This document shows, in pieces, positions 9,919-17,912 of a stretch of 64,000 nucleotides of DNA (position 1 is the stretch's first letter; each line of letters begins with the position of its first letter). The translations under genes and the position numbers were made by a program. Source of the stretch: a bacterium 1XD42-76 (lineage in GTDB: Bacteria; Bacillota; Clostridia; Lachnospirales; Lachnospiraceae); assembly GCA_009917545.1 (NCBI GenBank), contig QZDW01000001.1:1-64000 (forward strand). Reading direction: 5' to 3'. The notes beneath the pieces are model-generated. The model was not told where the DNA came from and did not search any database. It was given only the letters and a program-made list of their open reading frames with translations.

Positions 9919-10337
9919 ATGGAATCAGCAGATAAGCACAGACTTCCGGTTCCTCAATTTCAGGTTTTTGATAATATGTTCAGGGTAAATTTATATCGAA
10001 ACCAGCTGTTGGATATTGCTAAAAATTACGTCAGCAAATCAGAAGAGGACTGGAAATATATCAGAGGGGCGCCAGAGATATATTGTAGAAATACCAGAGA
10101 GATACCGGAAAAACATCGGAGGAATATCAAAGATATCTCTGAAGAGATCTGAATCATATGCAAGAAAAGATTTTAGAGCTGCTGTCACTGGACGCCCGTC
10201 TTTCTGCTAAAAAGTTAGGGAAGGAGCTGGGAATTTCCAGCCGGAATATTGAAGCCAATATGAAAAAGCTAAAGGAACAGGGCATGCTGGTTCGTCACGG
10301 CTCTCCCCAAAGCGGGTATTGGGAAATTATAAAATAG
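9919..10337 (+). pseudogene. C-terminal remnant of an AlbA_2/COG2865-type transcriptional regulator or ATP-binding protein
   Basis: One frame (9919-10152) gives LPVPQFQVFDNMFRVNLYRN, which resembles the last part of COG2865 proteins. A second frame (10158-10337) gives a winged helix starting EKILELLSLDARLSAKKLG and ending SGYWEIIK, the usual C-terminal helix-turn-helix of that family. The two pieces are out of frame with each other, and no N-terminal domain precedes them. The left edge abuts the broken hydrolase gene, suggesting a deletion that fused two decaying genes. Family identity is tentative. Confidence 0.5.
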
Positions 10338-10346
10338 AGGTTTATA

Positions 10347-10395
10347 CCTGGCAGGATAGGATCATGATTAAAATGATCGACCATATCCTGCCAGG
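10347..10395. terminator. Strong stem-loop between convergent genes
   Basis: CCTGGCAGGATA (10347-10358) pairs perfectly with TATCCTGCCAGG (10384-10395), with an inner GATCAT/ATGATC stem. It has no long T-run on either side, so it may act as a factor-assisted or bidirectional terminator for the minus-strand regulator and the remnant gene. Confidence 0.5.
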
Positions 10396-10444
10396 CCCCT
10401 GTATGTTACCAATACGTTTCCTTAACATCTTCCTTCTGAATCAT

Positions 10445-12466
10445 TCAGCCATCACTACAGGCAAGCATGTATTCGCCGAGTTCCGTGATCTCACAGCCTT
10501 GTTTGGTTTTTAAAATTCGGATATACGCATTCTCTGATAAATCAGCAAGGAGATTCCGTATCTGGTGCGGTGTAAGCTCTGTTCCCCCGGCTGAGAGCAG
10601 AACATGAATTTTATTTCTGCCGCAGTGAGGATTCAGACGGATGGTTTCCAGGACTTCCCGTTCAATGGAGGAGAGCGCCGGTTTCTGGCCCGGTATGCAG
10701 GAAATATAGGAGGGAAGCTGAGCCAGAGTCAACTTTTTTCCATGAAACATATAGTAGAAATATCGACACAAATTCTCTAATTCTTTTAAATTCCCAGGAT
10801 AATCATAATTCAAAAGAAAGTCCATTAGCTGCCCGGTAAACATCGTTTCCGGGTTTTGTGAGCTGCAAAGAAACAGTTCGCTGAACATATAACGATAGAG
10901 TGCCGGAAGGTATTCCTTCATTTCGCGGATTGAGGGGAGCCTGACGGTCAGTGTGCCAAGCTGAAAAAAGAGCTCAGAGAGAAATGTTTCTGCTATAGCG
11001 GGGCTCTGGATATCACCATGAAACGAGCATACAAATCTGACGCCCTGGTTTTCATCGGCGGCAAAAAAGCTTCTGCTGTTTTTTCTCTCCAGGACGGCGG
11101 AGAGAAACTTCTGGAATCCGGCAGACGCGCGTTCCAGATGGTTTAAGAACAAAGTACACGATTCTCCTTCAAGGATGAGAGCCTCAAGTTCTTCATAAGA
11201 TGAGATGGTCGAAACATGGTTTCCTGCACTCTGAGAGGAGAACGGATGACCTGCATCAATATAATAAAAAGGCCGCTCAGCATTAGGCGAATTCAGATGA
11301 ATGAAGCGGGCCAGCTGAGGCTGGGCAAGGCCGGATTCTCCGATGAGCATAACGGGAAAGCCGGATTTTGCATAAGCTTTTGCAGTCTGGAATACATAGT
11401 TGATTCTCTTACATTGGGAAACCAGATGAGCAAGGTTACTGTCTCTGGAATACGGAACCCGGCTCCCTTTTATCATTTCATCCAGTTCCCAGACTGCGGA
11501 AGCGGTTAATGCCCGGGAAGAGATGCCGTCCAGCAAAAATAAAAATAATGTGCTTCGTCTGGCAGATTCAAAGGAACCAGCATAGAAGAAACAAAGCGAC
11601 TCCCCCTTTGGCCCCTTCAGGTCAATCGTCCCACTCTCAAGGAGCTGTCTGAACGAAAGATCAGGGGTAAGGGACTCTAAAATACCAGTGAGAGGCTGAT
11701 TCTTTACCAGACTACGCGAAATACATAAAAATCTGCAGAAAGCCTGATTGACCATCTGAATCCTGCCCTCGCTGTCTGTCACACACATTCCCAGCTTCAT
11801 CGTATCGAGCAGTTTATCCCGGATAATAAAAAAACGCTGGACATCCTCTGACTGAAAATTGATATGGCGGATAAAGTTTCCGAGATAAGTCGCGTAGTTC
11901 TCTGATACCAGATTCAGGATCGTTTCCGGCAGTTCAAAAAATTTAATCAGGTAACACAGGGTCGCCATGTCAACATTGCGGTTGCCGATATCGACCACAT
12001 TGCGGATCGTGGAGGGGACATATCTTGCCTCCCCGGGAGTGACTGCATGCAGGAATGAGGCATCCGGAGGCTGACAGCCCGGGTAATAGATGGTGTAGGT
12101 GTACTGAGTAAAACCGAGTTTCATCAGGGAAGTGAGGACCGCTTCACAATTCCTTTTCTGATCGCTGACGATGCACACTTTGGACAGGGCGGGAATTTCC
12201 AGCATCTTATGGAGATAGGTAAAATTGAGCTCCCGCCTGCACGAATACATAGGGATTCCATAGGGCTCTATGGTGTCTGAGATACGCGATTGACAGAACG
12301 CGGAGGAAGAAAGAATCAGCTGATATTGGCAGACAGAAGAAAGGTCGATCTGATCGACAAAAACACTGTCGAATTCCAGACAGGAGGAAAAAACAGAAGA
12401 TAAATAGGGAAGAATCCCTAATTTTGCTGAAATATCCATATAAACAAAAAGAATCTTTGGCTTCAT
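10445..12466 (-). CDS. PAS-domain regulator with degenerate sigma-54 activator (AAA+) domain
   Basis: A 673-residue regulator divergent from the amidohydrolase/importer operon. Residues ~1-190 look like a receptor domain of the PrpR-N/periplasmic-binding-fold kind. A PAS domain follows at ~215-315 (LGMCVTDSEGRIQMVNQAF). Residues ~345-570 align with the sigma-54-interaction AAA+ fold but its motifs are lost: Walker A is GESGLAQP at 376-383 instead of GESGTGKE, the Walker B region reads TLFLNHLE instead of TLFLDEIG, and the GAFTGA loop is absent. YDYPGNLKELENLCR is still recognisable as the PGN(V)RELEN segment. The C-terminus carries a winged helix rather than a Fis-type helix-turn-helix. It probably acts as a ligand-responsive, ATP-independent regulator of the divergent operon. 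Confidence 0.8.
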   Translation of the reverse strand: MKPKILFVYMDISAKLGILPYLSSVFSSCLEFDSVFVDQIDLSSVCQYQLILSSSAFCQSRISDTIEPYGIPMYSCRRELNFTYLHKMLEIPALSKVCIVSDQKRNCEAVLTSLMKLGFTQYTYTIYYPGCQPPDASFLHAVTPGEARYVPSTIRNVVDIGNRNVDMATLCYLIKFFELPETILNLVSENYATYLGNFIRHINFQSEDVQRFFIIRDKLLDTMKLGMCVTDSEGRIQMVNQAFCRFLCISRSLVKNQPLTGILESLTPDLSFRQLLESGTIDLKGPKGESLCFFYAGSFESARRSTLFLFLLDGISSRALTASAVWELDEMIKGSRVPYSRDSNLAHLVSQCKRINYVFQTAKAYAKSGFPVMLIGESGLAQPQLARFIHLNSPNAERPFYYIDAGHPFSSQSAGNHVSTISSYEELEALILEGESCTLFLNHLERASAGFQKFLSAVLERKNSRSFFAADENQGVRFVCSFHGDIQSPAIAETFLSELFFQLGTLTVRLPSIREMKEYLPALYRYMFSELFLCSSQNPETMFTGQLMDFLLNYDYPGNLKELENLCRYFYYMFHGKKLTLAQLPSYISCIPGQKPALSSIEREVLETIRLNPHCGRNKIHVLLSAGGTELTPHQIRNLLADLSENAYIRILKTKQGCEITELGEYMLACSDG

Positions 12467-12516
12467 TGTAGTACGTCCTTCTTTTATTTGGGTGAATTTT
12501 AAATATAATAAAACAT

Positions 12517-12622
12517 TTTTGGGCGTTTTTCAACCCAAAATGCATAAACTGCAAAATATTAGAAAATATCGAGAGAAAATAACGCAAATTTTCTTGTATA
12601 TACAAAAAGAATATGCTATTTT
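12517..12622 (+). promoter_or_regulatory. Candidate operator and promoter between regulator and amidohydrolase operon
   Basis: This AT-rich divergent region holds an inverted repeat TTTTGGG (12517-12523) / CCCAAAA (12534-12540) and a perfect 12-base palindrome TTGTATATACAA (12594-12605). TTGTAT (12594-12599) with TATTTT 17 bases later (12617-12622) could be a weak sigma-A promoter for the plus-strand operon. A further TTTGGG lies at 12487-12492. No GG-N10-GC sigma-54 promoter was found. Assignment as operator sites is inference. Confidence 0.4.
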
Positions 12623-12696
12623 GAGATTGCATACAGAAATTTCAGTCAATAATATCATGAAAAGTCGGAAAAAGTCGTTTATAAGGAGGAGTTCCC

Positions 12697-13875
12697 ATGA
12701 GGGCAATCATTAATGGAACAATCATGACGATTACACATGGCGTGATACAGGACGGTATGGTACTCATTGAGGACGGGAAGGTGAAGGAAGCCGGGAAAAG
12801 GCATTCCCTCCCGGAATACTGTGAAATCATCGACGCGCACGGCGGTGTCGTTACACCGGGACTGATCGACTGCCATACCCATATTTCTACCTTTGGGGAG
12901 CCAAGGACCATGCCGGGGCTGCAGGTAGATGGAAACGAAGGCTCCGACCCAGTCACTCCATATGTGAGAGCGCTTGATGCCATTTACCCGCAGGACCCGG
13001 CAATCGAAATGACCAGGGCTGCTGGATTCACGACCATATATACAGGCCCGGGTTCTGCCAACGTGATTGGCGGAACGGGAATCGCCATGAAGTTACGAGG
13101 GCACACAGCGGAGGAGATGGTGATTCCGGGGACAGAAGCAATGAAATTTGCTCTGGGGGAGAATCCCAAGCGTTTTTACGGACTGGAGAGCAAGAAGGCC
13201 CCGTGGACACGAATGGGAACAGCCGCCATTTTAAGGGAGGCGCTCTATCAGGCGAAACATTATTCAGAGCAGCTTGAAAGAGCAAAAGAGGATCCGGAAT
13301 CTGAGCCCAAACCAGATTTTAAGCTTGATGCGTTGGTGCCTGTAGTGCGTGGAGAGCAGAGAGTCCGTATTCACTGCCACCGTGCGGATGATATCATGAC
13401 AGCAATTCGAATCGGGAACGAATATCATCTGGATTTTACTCTGGAGCATGCGACAGAGGGGTATCTGGTAAAAGACCGGATTGCAGAAAATGACCTCTAC
13501 TGCGTCGTCGGTCCGCTGTTGTTAGACCCGGTAAAGCAAGAGGTGTGGGGACTTAAGTTAGAGACGCCGGGAATTCTTACAGAAGCAGGGATTAAGGTCT
13601 GCCTTACGGCCGATACTTCAGGAGGGACCGCATGGCTTCCAATTGAAGCAGGACTTCTGACAAGAAGAGGCCTTTCCGAAGAGAACGTGATGAAGGGACT
13701 GACAATTTATCCGGCAGAAGTGCTGAAATTAAGCCACCGGATCGGTTCTGTTGAGGCGGGAAAGGACGCCGACCTCGCCATCTTTGACGGGAATCCGCTC
13801 AGCAGTCTTACCCTGTGCCAGATGACAATCATAGACGGGGAAATCGTATATCAAAGGAATGGAGGAATCTTATGA
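12697..13875 (+). CDS. Amidohydrolase A (imidazolonepropionase/prolidase-like)
   Basis: A 392-residue TIM-barrel metal-dependent hydrolase of the amidohydrolase superfamily. Visible metal-site motifs are GLIDCHTH (H60, H62), IHCHRADD, LEHATEG and LTADTSG, closing with the usual GKDADLAIFDGNPL beta-sandwich segment. An AAGGAGG ribosome site precedes ATG 12697. The next gene is a close paralogue; they share long near-identical stretches such as KLDALVP and RVRIHCHRADD. Co-transcription with an oligopeptide-type importer suggests the pair hydrolyses an imported peptide-like or cyclic amide compound. The exact substrate cannot be read from sequence. Confidence 0.85.
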   Translation: MRAIINGTIMTITHGVIQDGMVLIEDGKVKEAGKRHSLPEYCEIIDAHGGVVTPGLIDCHTHISTFGEPRTMPGLQVDGNEGSDPVTPYVRALDAIYPQDPAIEMTRAAGFTTIYTGPGSANVIGGTGIAMKLRGHTAEEMVIPGTEAMKFALGENPKRFYGLESKKAPWTRMGTAAILREALYQAKHYSEQLERAKEDPESEPKPDFKLDALVPVVRGEQRVRIHCHRADDIMTAIRIGNEYHLDFTLEHATEGYLVKDRIAENDLYCVVGPLLLDPVKQEVWGLKLETPGILTEAGIKVCLTADTSGGTAWLPIEAGLLTRRGLSEENVMKGLTIYPAEVLKLSHRIGSVEAGKDADLAIFDGNPLSSLTLCQMTIIDGEIVYQRNGGIL

Positions 13876-15062
13876 TAGCAGTGAAAGCCAAAACTATCCA
13901 TACCATTGCCAAAGGAATCCTTAAAAACGGCATGATTCTTATTGATGAGGGGAAAATCGTCAATGTAGGAAACGATTTATCTGTTCCGCCGGAGGCAAAT
14001 GTCCTGGATCTGGGGGATTCCTATGTAATGCCGGGACTGATTGACTGTCACACGCATTTATCTGTTCATCAGGATATCACGACGAATCCCGGTACGCTTT
14101 TGGATGTGAATGAGGGCTCGGATCCGATTACTCCTCAGATTCATGCTCTGGACGCATTCAATCCCCAGGATCCGGCGATTCCCAGAGTGCGGCGCGCAGG
14201 GTTTACGACAGTCTATACTGGTCCGGGCTCCGCCAATTGTATTGGCGGTCAGGGGTTCGCATTGAAGCTTCGTGGATCTACGGTGGAGGAAATGTACATT
14301 CCAGGAACGGAAATGATGAAATTTGCTCTGGGAGAAAATCCGAAACGGTTTTATGGCGGGAGAAAGCTGGCGCCCTGGACGAGAATGGGGACGGCAGCGC
14401 TGATTCGAAAGGCGCTGTATGAGGCAAAGTGTTATTCCGATCAGTTAAGGGAGGCAGAAAAGGATCCAAAGAAAAGGCCCGGGCCTGACTTTAAGCTTGA
14501 CGCGCTGGTGCCTGCAGTGCGGGGAGAACAGAGGGTCCGTATTCATTGTCACCGTGCGGATGATATCATGACAGCGATCCGCATTTCAGAGGAATTCGGT
14601 CTGGACTATGTCTTGGAGCACTGTACGGAAGGTTACAAGATAAAAGATGTGCTGGCAGAAAAGAAATGCCGCTGTGTCATCGGGCCACTTCGCCTGGGGC
14701 CGTTAAAGCAGGAAGTGTGGGATATCCGCATGGAGACCCCGGGGATTCTTTCAGAGGCAGGGATTCCGGTATGCCTGACAGCGGATACGGCCGGGAATAC
14801 AGCATGGCTTCCGATGGAAGCAGGGCTCTGTGTCAGAAGGGGCCTTTCCGAAGAGGAGGCATTAAAGGGGCTGACGATTTATCCGGCCAGAGTCCTGGGG
14901 CTGGAAAAGAGAATCGGAACCATCGAGCCGGGAAAGGACGCAGATCTGGCAGTATTTGACGGAAATCCACTTGATAATCTTACACTCTGTCAGGGGACTA
15001 TGATAGAGGGGATTTATATAAAAAGTGATGTACATGAAAAATACGAGGAGGTATATGTATGA
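13872..15062 (+). CDS. Amidohydrolase B, tandem paralogue of A
   Basis: 396 residues, starting at ATG 13872 in an ATGA overlap with amidohydrolase A, preceded by GGAGGAATCT. It keeps the same metal-binding motifs (GLIDCHTH, IHCHRADD, LEHCTEG, LTADTAG) and C-terminal GKDADLAVFDGNPL. Divergence from A is concentrated in the N-terminal strand region and in the lid after the first HxH motif (STFGEPRTMPG in A, SVHQDITTNPG in B), which often sets substrate choice, so the two may act on related but different substrates or form a heteromer. A recent local duplication is the simplest origin. Confidence 0.85.
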   Translation: MIAVKAKTIHTIAKGILKNGMILIDEGKIVNVGNDLSVPPEANVLDLGDSYVMPGLIDCHTHLSVHQDITTNPGTLLDVNEGSDPITPQIHALDAFNPQDPAIPRVRRAGFTTVYTGPGSANCIGGQGFALKLRGSTVEEMYIPGTEMMKFALGENPKRFYGGRKLAPWTRMGTAALIRKALYEAKCYSDQLREAEKDPKKRPGPDFKLDALVPAVRGEQRVRIHCHRADDIMTAIRISEEFGLDYVLEHCTEGYKIKDVLAEKKCRCVIGPLRLGPLKQEVWDIRMETPGILSEAGIPVCLTADTAGNTAWLPMEAGLCVRRGLSEEEALKGLTIYPARVLGLEKRIGTIEPGKDADLAVFDGNPLDNLTLCQGTMIEGIYIKSDVHEKYEEVYV

Positions 15063-16741
15063 AAAAACGATTATTTGCAGTGATTCTGGCCATGTCATGC
15101 CTCATGACCGCATGTGCGCCTAAAGAAGAAGCGCCCAAAGCCACACAGCCGCAGACGACAGCCGCAGAAATTTCACAGAAGGAAACAACAGCGGAAGGCA
15201 GTGCTGCACAGCCCGCACAGACAGCAGGAGAAAAGGTTCTTACCATAGGGACTCCCTACACGCTTGATACTTTTCTGCCCTGGCAGTTCACCTCTGACGG
15301 AGACCGCTATGTCATCAGCAATATTTATGAGTGCCTCTTTGAATACGATGCCAACACCTGTATTCCGGGGCTTGCGGAGAGCTATACAAATCCGGACGAC
15401 TGCACTTGGGATGTTAAAATCAGAGACAATGCATACTGGCAGACGGGAAATGATCTGTTTGGTGATGAGAAGGTGCCGGTAACAGCAGCGGATGTAAAGT
15501 TTGTCATGGACTGGACGATGGATCCTGCGAATGGTTCCAAACAGCAGACCAATCTGAGCAGCCTTATTACCTCCGTGGAGGTACTGGATGAACACACGCT
15601 GCGCTTTCATACTGAAGAGCCAAAGGCCCTGTTCCTGTTTACTCTTTCCCGTGTGATGATTTTCCCCAAAAAGGCGATTGATGAAGGATTTGATCTGAAT
15701 GCACAGCCGGTAGGTTCTGGTGCGTTCAAGTTTGTATCCTACCAGACAGACGATCAGGTTGTGCTTGAAAAAAATGGAGATTACTATGTTACGCCGGAGC
15801 TTGATCAGGTAATCTTTAAGATCATCCCGGATAAATCGGTAGCGGCGATTGCCCTCCAAAACGGGGAGATTGACATTACCCCGCAGGTCTTATCGACAGA
15901 TATTGATGCAATAGCGTCCAACGATCAGCTTGAATTGGTTCCCAATACACTTGGCTGGTATCGGTACGCAGGCTTTAACTGCAAGGACGAACTTTTTACT
16001 GATCCGGAAATCCGCCGGGCCCTGGCAATGGCTGTTGATATGGATGCCGCGGTTGCCGCGACTTTCCGGAATAATTCCGGGACCAAATTGGCAATCCGTG
16101 CATATGGCCCGATTCCGCTTGAACTCCCTGGTGCAGATGAGGCTGCCTGGAAGGCAGAATCCCCTTCCTATGACCCGGACGGCGCGAAAGCGATTCTGGA
16201 GAGTAAAGGATGGAAGCCCGGAAGTGATGGCATCTATGAAAAGGACGGTAAAAAATTTCAGTTCATTCTGAAAACGCCGAATAACGATAATAACCGGGTC
16301 AAGTTGGGAACGATTATCTCCACACAGTTAAAGCAGATCGGTATCGACTGTGTGGCGCAGCCGACGGAATGGGCGACGCTTCTCACTGATATCAAGGCCG
16401 GAGACACACAGATGTTCGTCATGGGCGGCGGAAGCTCGTTAAATGGTATGGAAATGCTGTTCCACACTACGCTGAGTCAGAGTAATTCTCATCGTGTCTT
16501 TTACGATAACGAGGAATGCGACGCCCTGATTGAGAAGGCAGCTGTCACCATAGACCAGGAGGAACGTGGAAAACTCCTTTTGGAAGCTTCCAATATGACA
16601 ATTAAAGACAGCGTGCATATGTTTGGATATTTTGAATATGTACAGATCGGCATGAACAAAAAGGTAACAGATTTTGCTAAAGCGCCTACACTGTGGTATT
16701 CATTATGTAATGGCTACCGAAATGTGGGAATTTCTGAGTAA
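15059..16741 (+). CDS. Oligopeptide/nickel-type ABC importer substrate-binding lipoprotein (SBP family 5)
   Basis: 560 residues. The N-terminus is a lipoprotein signal ending in the lipobox MTAC (Cys 19), followed by a Lys/Glu/Thr/Ala-rich linker. The mature part is a family-5 extracellular solute-binding protein (DTFLPWQFTSDGDRYVISN near the start, later the LEKNGDYY and CKDELFTDPEIRRALAMAVD motifs). It overlaps the amidohydrolase B stop (ATGA) and follows a GAGGAGG ribosome site. Directly downstream is a terminator-like hairpin before the permease genes, which would give excess binding protein over membrane parts. Confidence 0.92.
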   Translation: MKKRLFAVILAMSCLMTACAPKEEAPKATQPQTTAAEISQKETTAEGSAAQPAQTAGEKVLTIGTPYTLDTFLPWQFTSDGDRYVISNIYECLFEYDANTCIPGLAESYTNPDDCTWDVKIRDNAYWQTGNDLFGDEKVPVTAADVKFVMDWTMDPANGSKQQTNLSSLITSVEVLDEHTLRFHTEEPKALFLFTLSRVMIFPKKAIDEGFDLNAQPVGSGAFKFVSYQTDDQVVLEKNGDYYVTPELDQVIFKIIPDKSVAAIALQNGEIDITPQVLSTDIDAIASNDQLELVPNTLGWYRYAGFNCKDELFTDPEIRRALAMAVDMDAAVAATFRNNSGTKLAIRAYGPIPLELPGADEAAWKAESPSYDPDGAKAILESKGWKPGSDGIYEKDGKKFQFILKTPNNDNNRVKLGTIISTQLKQIGIDCVAQPTEWATLLTDIKAGDTQMFVMGGGSSLNGMEMLFHTTLSQSNSHRVFYDNEECDALIEKAAVTIDQEERGKLLLEASNMTIKDSVHMFGYFEYVQIGMNKKVTDFAKAPTLWYSLCNGYRNVGISE

Positions 16742-16806
16742 CCTTCATGCGCCCATAAGTGAAGTGCTACCATGAATGAGAGGAATTCGGGCGCATTTGG
16801 CATACC
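16740..16806 (+). repeat. Dispersed ~65-bp repeat, copy B
   Basis: AACCTTCATGCGCCCA, CCATGAATGA and GGCGCATTTG blocks match copy A at 76-140 (minus strand). A shorter third copy of the first block, AACCTTCATGCGCC, is at 16846-16859. A GC-rich stem TGCCGCC/GGCGGCA lies between them at 16815-16832. The repeat begins at the stop codon of the binding-protein gene. Confidence 0.6.
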
Positions 16807-16887
16807 TGAATTTATGCCGCCTGTCGGCGGCAGGCTTTCATAGTAAACCTTCATGCGCCTACAAGAGCGCGCCACTATATACGAGCT

Positions 16888-16923
16888 GCAGGGGCCGGCT
16901 TCCTACGGTCCCTGCTCTTTTTC
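16888..16923 (+). terminator. Attenuating terminator between binding protein and permeases
   Basis: GCAGGGGCCG (16888-16897) pairs with CGGTCCCTGC (16906-16915, one G-T pair) and is followed by TCTTTTT. It lies inside the operon 15 bases before the permease start, so it likely lets only part of the transcription continue. Confidence 0.75.
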
Positions 16924-16938
16924 CAGGGAGGGATGCAT

Positions 16939-17898
16939 ATGTGGAATTATATCTTAAAACGGATTCTGATGGCAATTCCGACTCTTCTGATTATTTCCTT
17001 CATGATATTCAGCCTTTTGTACCTGACTCCGGGCGATCCTGTTCTCCTCATGCTGGGCTCCGGAGACACTCAGAGCGTATCGCAGGAACAGTATGAGGCA
17101 GTACAGAAGGAACTTGGGTTGGACAAGCCGTTTCTGGAGCGATATGTCGACTTTCTTCTCGGCGCATGCAGAGGAGATTTGGGAACTTCCTATATTACAG
17201 GGGAAAATGTATTTCAGACTGTTATGATGCGGATGCCGGCAACCTTGATTCTGACCGTCTCGGCAGTACTCGTGGGAATCCTGATTGCCGTACCGCTGGG
17301 GATCCTGGCGGCAGTAAAGCACAACAGCATATGGGATTCGCTTGCTACTTTTTTAGCGACCATTGGAGTCTCTCTCCCCAAGTTCTGGTTTGGACTAGTG
17401 TTGATTATTTACTTTTCCCTGCGATTAAAGCTGTTTCCAAGTCAGGGGATCGCCTATATTGACCGGGATGGAATCGGAGCGTTTTTTTCTCACCTCTGCC
17501 TTCCTGCCGTTTCCCTTGGCCTTGGCCTTGCAGCGACTCAGACAAGAATGATACGCTCGAGTATGCTGGAGGTGCTGAACCAGGACTACATCCGCTTTGC
17601 ACAAAGTAAGGGATTTAAAGACAAAGCAGTTATTGCCCGCCACGCCTTTAAAAATGCCATGATTCCGGTCGTAACGGTTCTGGGAAGTGAGATCGGGGCG
17701 CTTCTTGGCGGAGCGGTTGTGACAGAGACGATCTTTTCCTGGCCGGGAGTCGGCCGTTTGGCTATGAATTCGATTTCCCGGAGAGACTATCCCATGATCC
17801 AGGGGAATACACTGATTTTGTGTGCGATTTTCCTGCTGATTAATCTCATCGTGGATATTATCTATGCGTGGCTGAATCCGAAGATTCGCTTAAACTAA
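16939..17898 (+). CDS. ABC importer permease, OppB/DppB type
   Basis: 319 residues with the OppB-type N-terminus (YILKRILMAIPTLLIISFMIF) and six predicted membrane spans. The EAA loop region reads DYIRFAQSKGFKD with HAFKNAMIPVVTVLG, typical of BPD_transp_1 permeases. ATG 16939 is chosen because AGGGAGG at 16925-16931 is seven bases away; ATG 16933 would be too close. It forms the channel together with the following permease. Confidence 0.92.
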   Translation: MWNYILKRILMAIPTLLIISFMIFSLLYLTPGDPVLLMLGSGDTQSVSQEQYEAVQKELGLDKPFLERYVDFLLGACRGDLGTSYITGENVFQTVMMRMPATLILTVSAVLVGILIAVPLGILAAVKHNSIWDSLATFLATIGVSLPKFWFGLVLIIYFSLRLKLFPSQGIAYIDRDGIGAFFSHLCLPAVSLGLGLAATQTRMIRSSMLEVLNQDYIRFAQSKGFKDKAVIARHAFKNAMIPVVTVLGSEIGALLGGAVVTETIFSWPGVGRLAMNSISRRDYPMIQGNTLILCAIFLLINLIVDIIYAWLNPKIRLN

Positions 17899-17912
17899 AG
17901 GGGGTGCCTGAA

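Noticed and set aside
12467-12696. Sigma-54 (-24/-12) promoter expected for the neighbouring activator-like regulator
   Set aside because: No GG-N10-GC pattern with flanking consensus was found, in keeping with the regulator's lost ATPase motifs.
15173-15859. 228-codon minus-strand frame within the first binding-protein gene
   Set aside because: Antisense shadow of a clear lipoprotein gene.
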